Source: Streptosporangiaceae bacterium (GTDB lineage Bacteria; Actinomycetota; Actinomycetes; Streptosporangiales; Streptosporangiaceae). Taken from it: a stretch of DNA of 11,790 nt. Under the pieces are notes generated by a model. It saw only the letters and a list, made by a program, of their open reading frames with translations, made no database searches and was not told the origin of the DNA. Position numbers and translations under genes: made by a program. The stretch lies in NCBI GenBank assembly GCA_030045215.1, contig JASIBJ010000687.1:1-11790 (forward strand), in the 5' to 3' direction. Of the stretch, positions 7,499 through 11,790 are shown piece after piece. How positions within the stretch are numbered: position 1 is the stretch's first letter; every line of letters begins with the position of its first letter.

Positions 7499-7536
7499 GC
7501 GATGACCCGCGCCGGCCAGTCAGGAGGCCCTGAAGC

Positions 7537-8424
7537 TTGAGAACGCGACTGCGCCGCCAGATGTTGCCCTACGTCCTGGTCTCGCCGTTGCTGGTGTTCA
7601 TCGTGGCGCTGTCCTTCGTCCCGACCGTCGACACGACGGTCGAGGCGTTCTTCCGGGTCATGCCGCTGGACCCGCCCACCACGTTCACCGGCCTTGGCAA
7701 CTTCCGCGCGTTGTTCGACAATCCCGCGGTAACGACGTCGTGGGTCAACACCGCCGCCTACGTCGCCATCGGCGTGGTGGCCTCGGTCGTGCTCGGCACG
7801 GCGATCGCGGTGGCACTGCGGCGGAGATTCCGGTTCCGCGGGATCGTGCTCGCGCTCGTCATCTTGCCGTGGGCGCTGCCGTCGGTCGTCGAGGCGGTCA
7901 TCTGGAGCTGGATCTACAACCCGACGTTCGGAGTCCTCGACAGTGCCCTCCACTCCGTGCACGCCATAGGCGGATACCACGTGTGGCTCGGCCTGGACCG
8001 GTGGCTGACGATCGCGCTGATCGAGATCGTCCAGGTCTGGCAGATCACGCCCTTGTCCGCGCTGATCATCATGGCCGCCCTGCAGTCGATTCCGCCCGAC
8101 CTGTACGAGGCGGCGCGAGTCGACGGCGCTGGGCCGCTGTCGTCCTTCCGGCGCATCTCGCTGCCGCTGATCAGGCCCGCGATAGCCGTGGCCGCGGTCG
8201 AGGCCCTCGTCCTGTCGCTGAACATCTTTGACCAGGTCTACATACTCAACGGCATCGCGCCGCTTGGCTCCTCGGTCATGCTGCAGACCTACGTCACGAC
8301 GTTCGAGGACCTCAACTTCGGCGGCGGGTACGCGCTTTCGCTGCTCGTCACGGCCGCAACCGCACTGCTCTCGATGGCCATGCTGGCGCTGCTGTACCGC
8401 AGGACGGAGGCGGCTGTCACGTGA
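7537..8424 (+). CDS. Sugar ABC transporter permease, MalF/UgpA-like
   Basis: First membrane subunit of the CUT1 importer, 295 residues with about six membrane segments; the first spans about residues 11-30. The cytoplasmic EAA loop that docks the ATPase starts at residue 191: EAARVDGAGPLSSFRRISLP, with the conserved Gly seven residues in. The TTG at 7537 is chosen because AGGAGG (7522-7527) lies 9 nt upstream; the next in-frame ATG is at 7561 and would cut the basic N-terminus. Spacing from the binding-protein stop is 92 bp and includes a strong hairpin. It overlaps the next permease gene by 4 bp (GTGA). No ATPase gene is in the cluster, as is common for actinobacterial CUT1 importers that share an MsiK-type ATPase encoded elsewhere. 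Confidence 0.9.
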   Translation: MRTRLRRQMLPYVLVSPLLVFIVALSFVPTVDTTVEAFFRVMPLDPPTTFTGLGNFRALFDNPAVTTSWVNTAAYVAIGVVASVVLGTAIAVALRRRFRFRGIVLALVILPWALPSVVEAVIWSWIYNPTFGVLDSALHSVHAIGGYHVWLGLDRWLTIALIEIVQVWQITPLSALIIMAALQSIPPDLYEAARVDGAGPLSSFRRISLPLIRPAIAVAAVEALVLSLNIFDQVYILNGIAPLGSSVMLQTYVTTFEDLNFGGGYALSLLVTAATALLSMAMLALLYRRTEAAVT

Positions 8425-9353
8425 CGGCGGACTACCAGGCGGGCGGCCGGCTGGCCCGCACCGTCGACAGTGCCGGGGCCCGAAGGCTCGCCCGCGTGCT
8501 TTCGCGCCGCCCGGCGCGCGCACTCGGCCGCCTGATCACTCTGGTAGTGATCTTGTTGTGGTCGCTGTTCCCCATCTACTGGGCGCTCAACACCAGTCTC
8601 ACGACGCTGTCGTCCGCCGACAGCACGCCGGCTCACTATGTTCCCTCTCCGCTGGTCTGGACCAGCTACAAGTCGGTGTTCGGCATCGGCGGGGCAAGCC
8701 AGGACGGCATCTCCGGCCAGCTCGGCCGATCGCTGCTGAACTCCGCGATCGAGTCGGGCGGGGCGATGATCTTGACGATCGTGATCGCCGTCTTCGCGGC
8801 GTACGCCTTCGCCCGGCTGGAGTTCCGGTTCAAGCGGACGATCTTCGTAAGCGTCCTGGCCACGCTTTTGCTGCCCGCCTACGCCACGCTGATACCGCTG
8901 TACCGGATCATGGCCAGCCTCGGACTGGTGAACACCTACATCGCGGTGATCCTGGTCTACACTTCCGGGTTCCTGCCGCTGGCAATCTGGATCCTCTACA
9001 ACTACTTCAACAGCATCCCGCGAGAGCTTGAGGAAGCGGCGTTCGTGGATGGCGCCTCTCCCATGCGGGCCCTGCTTCGCGTAGTGGTCCCGGTCGCGAT
9101 GCCCGGAATTGCAGCCGCGGCCATCATCGCCTTCCTGCTTGGCTGGGCGCAGTTCTTGTTCCCGCTGGTGCTGACGACCGACCTGAGCACCCAGCCGGTC
9201 ACGGTCATCGTCGCGGCGCTGAACCAGCAGCGCATCGTCCCGTTCACGCTGATGATGGCCTGCGGCGTGCTGGCAGCCGCAGTCCCTGGCGTCCTGGCCC
9301 TGATACTGAACCGCTACATCGTCGAGGGCGTCACCGCGGGTTCGGTCAAGTAG
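8421..9353 (+). CDS. Sugar ABC transporter permease, MalG/UgpE-like
   Basis: Second membrane subunit of the CUT1 importer, 310 residues. About 30 polar, Arg-rich residues precede the first membrane segment (LITLVVILLWSLFPIYWALN), and five more follow. The EAA loop begins near residue 205: EAAFVDGASPMRALLRVVVP. The GTG at 8421 overlaps the stop of the previous permease by 4 bp (GTGA), so translation is probably coupled. Its last 8 bases overlap the end of the convergent SIS gene, leaving no room for a separate terminator. It pairs with the MalF-like subunit; the ATPase must be supplied from elsewhere. Confidence 0.9.
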   Translation: MTADYQAGGRLARTVDSAGARRLARVLSRRPARALGRLITLVVILLWSLFPIYWALNTSLTTLSSADSTPAHYVPSPLVWTSYKSVFGIGGASQDGISGQLGRSLLNSAIESGGAMILTIVIAVFAAYAFARLEFRFKRTIFVSVLATLLLPAYATLIPLYRIMASLGLVNTYIAVILVYTSGFLPLAIWILYNYFNSIPRELEEAAFVDGASPMRALLRVVVPVAMPGIAAAAIIAFLLGWAQFLFPLVLTTDLSTQPVTVIVAALNQQRIVPFTLMMACGVLAAAVPGVLALILNRYIVEGVTAGSVK

Positions 9354-10278
9354 CCGCCCGCGCGCCGCTGCTTCCGGCCTGCACGACCGAACGATCAAGG
9401 AACCGGGGGCGGTCAGGGTCAAGGCCGCGGATCTCGGCCGTGGTGACGGCGACGCGCTGGGCGGTCACAAGCTCGGCCTGCGGGTCGGTGTCCCCCGTGA
9501 TGACGGTGGCGCCTGTGCGCCTGACGTCGCTGGCGAGCGCGGCATCCCCTGCTGCGCCGAGCAGCCACACTACCGAGTTCTCCGTGGCGGCGGCGATGGG
9601 CCCGTGCCGGTACTCCATCGGGGGATACGCCTCGCTCCACGCCGAGGCGGCCTCCTGCACCTTGAGCGCCGCTTCGCGCGCTACGCCGATGGCCCAGCCG
9701 TGGCCGAGGAACACATAGTGCGCCCGGTTCAGGAGGCGCGGGTCAACGTCGGCCGCGAGCGCCGCCCTCGCCTGCTCGATGACGGGCTGCAGATCGTGCC
9801 CGATGTAGGCCCTCGCCAGAGTCAGGACAGTCGTGGCGAACCGCGTCTGGACCACCGATTGCTCGTCGGCGTAGTCGAGCACGAGCAGCTGATCTGCAGC
9901 CTCCGCGATCGGAGTGGCGGCATCGGCGGTGATGCCAATCTTGCGCACTGAGCTGGGCAGGCCCTGCAGGGCGTCGAGCACCTCGGTGGTGGTGCCCGAG
10001 CGGGTGACGGCGATGACCGTGTCGTAACGACGAGCATCAAGGCCGGACGTCAGGAACTCCGAGGCGGGATACGCATCGGTCTGGCCCAGCCCCGCCACCT
10101 GTCGCGCGACTGCTATCGCGGTCGCCACGTGCCAAGACGTGCCGCAGCCGATGAGTGCGACACGTTCGCCGCGACCCGGCAGGATCGTCGCGGCATCGGC
10201 CACCGAGTCCAGTGCCCGAGACCAGCAGTCAGGCTGGCTGGCAATCTCCGCGAGCACGTACGGCTGACGTCCCTGCAC
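9346..10278 (-). CDS. Two-domain SIS protein (GlmS-isomerase/AgaS-like, amino-sugar phosphate enzyme)
   Basis: A 310-residue cytoplasmic protein made of two SIS domains and resembling the isomerase half of GlmS without its glutaminase domain. The start PYVLAEIASQPDCW mirrors the GlmS isomerase start. Domain 1 has GCGTSWH (44-50) and TRSGTTTEV (92-100). Domain 2 has FLGHGWAIG, EAALKVQE (201-208) and MEYRHGP (220-226), matching the GlmS residues Glu488 and His504 (E. coli numbering). The C-terminal tail DPDRPRFLDRSV matches the GlmS end, but Arg stands where GlmS has Lys603. Relatives deaminate or isomerise sugar phosphates such as galactosamine-6-P or glucosamine-6-P, or deglycate fructosamines; I cannot tell which. 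The GTG at 10278 has AGGG about 9 nt upstream. It is divergent from a DeoR/AgaR-type gene and converges on the importer. Confidence 0.85.
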   Translation of the reverse strand: MQGRQPYVLAEIASQPDCWSRALDSVADAATILPGRGERVALIGCGTSWHVATAIAVARQVAGLGQTDAYPASEFLTSGLDARRYDTVIAVTRSGTTTEVLDALQGLPSSVRKIGITADAATPIAEAADQLLVLDYADEQSVVQTRFATTVLTLARAYIGHDLQPVIEQARAALAADVDPRLLNRAHYVFLGHGWAIGVAREAALKVQEAASAWSEAYPPMEYRHGPIAAATENSVVWLLGAAGDAALASDVRRTGATVITGDTDPQAELVTAQRVAVTTAEIRGLDPDRPRFLDRSVVQAGSSGARAAT

Positions 10279-10296
10279 TGGCAGTCCCTTCGCCGA

Positions 10297-10322
10297 CCCC
10301 TGCCGGGGCGCCCCGCCGGGGG
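10297..10322 (-). repeat. GC-rich near-palindrome beside the SIS gene ribosome site
   Basis: Starting CCCCTGCCGGGGC and continuing into its near-complement, this 26-bp element has only two mismatched pairs. It lies a few bases upstream of the ribosome site of the SIS gene, inside its leader, and could form a strong RNA hairpin there. Confidence 0.45.
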
Positions 10323-10381
10323 CCAGCTCGCTCGCACCGCTCCGGCTGCCGCCAGCGCGGCGCGGGCGGAAACCCCAAAGA

Positions 10382-10410
10382 AAAGTGCGCTCCCGAACCT
10401 CAAAGTGCGC
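10382..10410. promoter_or_regulatory. Tandem AAAGTGCGC repeats, candidate operator
   Basis: AAAGTGCGC occurs at 10382-10390 and 10402-10410 in the same orientation, exactly 20 bp apart (about two helical turns, so on the same DNA face). The second copy extends to AAAGTGCGCACA, which recurs inverted at 11482-11493. The pair lies between the divergent SIS and repressor genes and overlaps where the -35 box of the TATAAT promoter would be. Binding by the adjacent DeoR-type protein is inferred. Confidence 0.55.
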
Positions 10411-10424
10411 ACATCTTGCTCAGC

Positions 10425-10430
10425 TATAAT
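10425..10430 (+). promoter_or_regulatory. Perfect TATAAT box facing the second DeoR-type gene
   Basis: TATAAT is a consensus -10 box in an otherwise GC-rich genome. At 16-18 bp upstream the sequence is AAAGTG-like rather than TTGACA, so the promoter would be weak or need help. It would give a leader of about 215 nt before the regulator gene. Confidence 0.4.
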
Positions 10431-10454
10431 GCACGATCTAGTCTACTTTAAACG

Positions 10455-10483
10455 ACTATACGACACGTGTGATCACATCTCAA
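10455..10483 (-). promoter_or_regulatory. Strong promoter of the SIS gene
   Basis: On the minus strand TTGAGA (10478-10483) and TATAGT (10455-10460) each match consensus at five of six bases with an ideal 17-bp spacer. The transcript would start near 10448, giving a leader of about 170 nt that contains the tandem repeats at 10382-10410. Confidence 0.55.
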
Positions 10484-10518
10484 GCGTCGCCGTTACGGCG
10501 CCATTGCGTGAGATGTGA
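10473..10518. promoter_or_regulatory. Inverted repeat with nested palindrome over the SIS promoter
   Basis: TCACATCTCA (10473-10482) and TGAGATGTGA (10509-10518) are perfect 10-bp arms with a 26-bp interval, which itself contains the palindrome CGCCGT-T-ACGGCG (10488-10500). The left arm covers the -35 box of the SIS promoter. It could be an operator in DNA, or a hairpin in a plus-strand message starting near 10436. Confidence 0.55.
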
Positions 10519-10545
10519 CCGCATGGGGCTGGCCAGCCGGGTCGC

Positions 10546-10593
10546 GGTCAGATTCGGGCCAGGCCAGCCACCAGAATCCGCAGGCATCTGACC
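10546..10593. repeat. Inverted repeat in the leader of the second DeoR-type gene
   Basis: GGTCAGAT (10546-10553) and ATCTGACC (10586-10593) are perfect 8-bp arms 32 bp apart. A 12-bp palindrome GGCTGGCCAGCC lies just before it (10527-10538). The rest of the interval up to the gene start shows no other recognisable element. Confidence 0.35.
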
Positions 10594-10650
10594 CGATGAA
10601 ATGAGGGCGGGAAGCGCAGGCCGGCCCGGCCACCGCATCCCTTGTCAGCA

Positions 10651-11412
10651 GTGCATCGTCGCGACCGGTTGAACTACATAGTGTCCGAGGTGGTCAAGCG
10701 CGGCCAGATCGACGTCCCTTCGCTCGCGGCCGAGTTCAGCGTGTCCCGAGCGACCATCAGACGCGACCTGGAGGCCCTGCAGCGGCAGCGGCTGGTCTGC
10801 CGGACCCATGGCGGCGCAACCGTGCACGCAGCGTTCAATGACCTGCCGCTCAGCTACAAGACGACCCAGGACCTGCGAGAGAAACAGCAGATCTCCCGGC
10901 GCGCGCTTGAGTTCGTTGCCGACGCGAGGGTGATCGGAACGACGGGTGGTACGACGGTGGCGCAGTTCATCCGGCTGCTGCGCGACCGGGAGGACCTCAC
11001 GGTCGTGACGAACGCGCTGAACGTAGCGGTCGAGTTGGTCAGCAACCCCCGGCTGCGAGTCTTCGTGGCCGGCGGCGAGGTGCGCGGCAGCAGCCAGGAG
11101 TCGGTCGGCCACAGCGCGGAGGCGTTCCTGTCCGAGTACAACATCGACGTCGCGTTCCTCGGCGTCGACGGGGTCGACGCCGAGGCAGGATGCACGAACT
11201 ACGACCCGGCCGGGGCCCGGGTGAACGCGATGCTGCTCCGGCGGGCCCGCAAAAGGATCGTGCTTGCCGACGCGACCAAGGTCGGCCGGGTCACGCTGGC
11301 GCAGGTCTGCCGGATGTCCGAGGTGCACGTACTGATCACCGACGTCCGGGCCTCGGAGAACAAACTCGAGCCGATCCGGCGCCAGGGCTGCCGCGTCATC
11401 TGCGCTCGGTAG
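10651..11412 (+). CDS. DeoR/AgaR-family transcriptional repressor (second copy)
   Basis: A 253-residue regulator, clearly paralogous to the protein encoded at 4867-5625: the same layout, identical TIRRDL at 35-40 and RTHGGA at 51-56, and shared sensor motifs GTTGGTT (96-102), VVTNALN, DVAFLGVDGVDAEAGCT and ADATKVG. The GTG at 10651 gives MHRRDRL, aligning with MHRAARL in the other copy; a TTG at 10642 would add three residues and has no better ribosome site. Neither start has a clear ribosome site, so initiation is the weak point of the call. It is divergent from the SIS gene and upstream of a secreted glycosidase. It probably represses one or both and itself, with a sugar phosphate as inducer. 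The AAAGTGCGC elements are its most plausible binding sites. Confidence 0.88.
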   Translation: MHRRDRLNYIVSEVVKRGQIDVPSLAAEFSVSRATIRRDLEALQRQRLVCRTHGGATVHAAFNDLPLSYKTTQDLREKQQISRRALEFVADARVIGTTGGTTVAQFIRLLRDREDLTVVTNALNVAVELVSNPRLRVFVAGGEVRGSSQESVGHSAEAFLSEYNIDVAFLGVDGVDAEAGCTNYDPAGARVNAMLLRRARKRIVLADATKVGRVTLAQVCRMSEVHVLITDVRASENKLEPIRRQGCRVICAR

Positions 11413-11423
11413 CCGGCGGGCCG

Positions 11424-11450
11424 GACGCCGCGCACTCGTGCGCCGTCTTT
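11424..11450 (+). terminator. Hairpin plus short T-run after the second DeoR-type gene
   Basis: GACG (11424-11427) pairs with CGTC (11444-11447) and GCGCA with TGCGC around loop CTCG, with a 2-nt bulge, followed directly by TTT (11448-11450). It lies 12 nt past the stop codon and is a plausible intrinsic terminator. Confidence 0.5.
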
Positions 11451-11481
11451 CTGCGCGTTGTGAACACTATGCGACGGATTT

Positions 11482-11493
11482 TGTGCGCACTTT
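11482..11493 (-). promoter_or_regulatory. Inverted copy of AAAGTGCGCACA upstream of the glycosidase gene
   Basis: TGTGCGCACTTT is the exact complement of the element at 10402-10413. It lies 128 bp before the glycosidase start, in the 208-bp gap after the repressor gene, where the promoter should be; I could not identify a convincing -35/-10 pair there. This links the glycosidase to the same regulator as the SIS gene. Confidence 0.5.
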
Positions 11494-11620
11494 CCGCTCG
11501 GCCTTGGCGGGTTGGACACCGGCAATCAAGATGGCATTCGTACGGAGTTGTGTCACCCGAGCGATGGTGCCCGCTGCCGGAGATGCGGCATGTCCGTGGC
11601 ACCGCGAGGTGGGAGGCCTC

Positions 11621-11790
11621 ATGAGAAAGTGGACGCCCGCGTTAGCGGCTGCAGCGATTATCGTGCCGATGGCAATGGTCTCGGCGACACCGGTCGCGCC
11701 GGCGGCCCAGGCCGCGACGGCGTACCCGCCCGGCGGACCGGACCAGAGGCCCGTGATGGGGTGGAGCGGGTGGAGCTTCCTCAGGGAGGC
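11621..11790 (+). CDS. Secreted glycosidase, probably GH27 alpha-galactosidase/alpha-N-acetylgalactosaminidase (partial)
   Basis: Only 56 residues are visible; the gene runs off the right edge. MRKW followed by a hydrophobic core and the Ala-rich segment APAAQA is a Sec-type signal with likely cleavage after Ala31. The mature start continues PPGGPDQRPVMGWSGWSFLRE. The motif RPVMGWSxWSF is the opening strand of the GH27 catalytic barrel (usually PPMGWNSW) and of Streptomyces-type relatives that carry extra carbohydrate-binding domains. GGGAGG (11611-11616) is 4 nt before the ATG; an in-frame GTG at 11609 overlaps that site and is less likely. Codon 8 (11642-11644) is a rare TTA. The enzyme would release terminal alpha-galactose or N-acetylgalactosamine outside the cell. 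The family call rests on one motif and could be revised. Confidence 0.65.
   Translation, partial: MRKWTPALAAAAIIVPMAMVSATPVAPAAQAATAYPPGGPDQRPVMGWSGWSFLRE

Noticed and set aside
7441..9422. Two long minus-strand open frames (360 and 377 codons) opposite the permeases
   Set aside because: Their Arg/Asp/Gln-rich translations are typical antisense products of GC-rich membrane-protein genes, and the plus-strand genes have clear family motifs.
9346..10278. Naming the SIS gene agaS or glmS
   Set aside because: The motifs show the fold but not the substrate, the glutaminase half of GlmS is absent, and no galactosamine pathway gene is visible for support.
10642..10650. TTG start for the second DeoR-type protein
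   Set aside because: It adds three residues not present in the paralogue; GTG at 10651 gives a matching N-terminus. Neither has a good ribosome site, so the difference is small.
1..11790. Mobile element, phage, CRISPR, tRNA or defence system
   Set aside because: No transposase, integrase, regular spaced repeat, cloverleaf or defence-type domain was seen; all coding space is transport, regulation and sugar metabolism.

Overview
The window comes from a high-GC Gram-positive bacterium, most likely a Streptomyces-like actinobacterium. The evidence is very GC-rich third codon positions, many GTG/TTG starts, Ala/Ser-rich lipoprotein signals, a sugar ABC importer with no ATPase beside it, and rare TTA codons. 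Everything reads as a nutrient-uptake and regulation island. I see no tRNA, rRNA, CRISPR array, insertion sequence or phage gene.

Left part (1-4866, minus strand): a compact five-gene operon for a branched-chain-amino-acid type (HAAT) ABC importer, transcribed leftwards in the order livG, livF, livH, livM, then a LivK-like binding lipoprotein that runs off the left edge. The genes overlap or are 4-12 nt apart. A 17-bp perfect palindrome lies about 120 bp upstream of livG, and a hairpin separates the operon from the next gene.

Middle part (4867-9353): a DeoR/AgaR-type repressor (minus strand, probably leaderless) is divergent from a CUT1-type carbohydrate importer on the plus strand, made of a binding lipoprotein and two MalF/MalG-like permeases. 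The 490-bp divergent region holds an inverted repeat over the repressor promoter, a promoter for the importer, and an apparent leader of about 335 nt. A perfect 16-bp stem-loop sits between the binding-protein gene and the permeases.

Right part (9346-11790): a two-domain SIS (sugar isomerase/deaminase type) protein on the minus strand converges on the permease gene with an 8-bp overlap. A second DeoR/AgaR-type repressor, a clear paralogue of the first, is divergent from it. The right edge starts a secreted glycosidase, probably GH27 (alpha-galactosidase or alpha-N-acetylgalactosaminidase). A 12-mer (AAAGTGCGCACA) is shared by the SIS/repressor promoter region and the glycosidase upstream region, which suggests one regulon.

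Inferred working model: the secreted glycosidase releases a sugar, possibly galactose or N-acetylgalactosamine; the CUT1 importer takes it up using an ATPase encoded elsewhere; and the SIS protein acts on the phosphorylated amino sugar. The two DeoR/AgaR-like repressors sense phosphorylated intermediates. How the liv-type importer fits is not clear from sequence; its neighbourhood raises the possibility of a non-standard substrate. Gene families are well supported; substrates, regulators' targets and promoters are inference.
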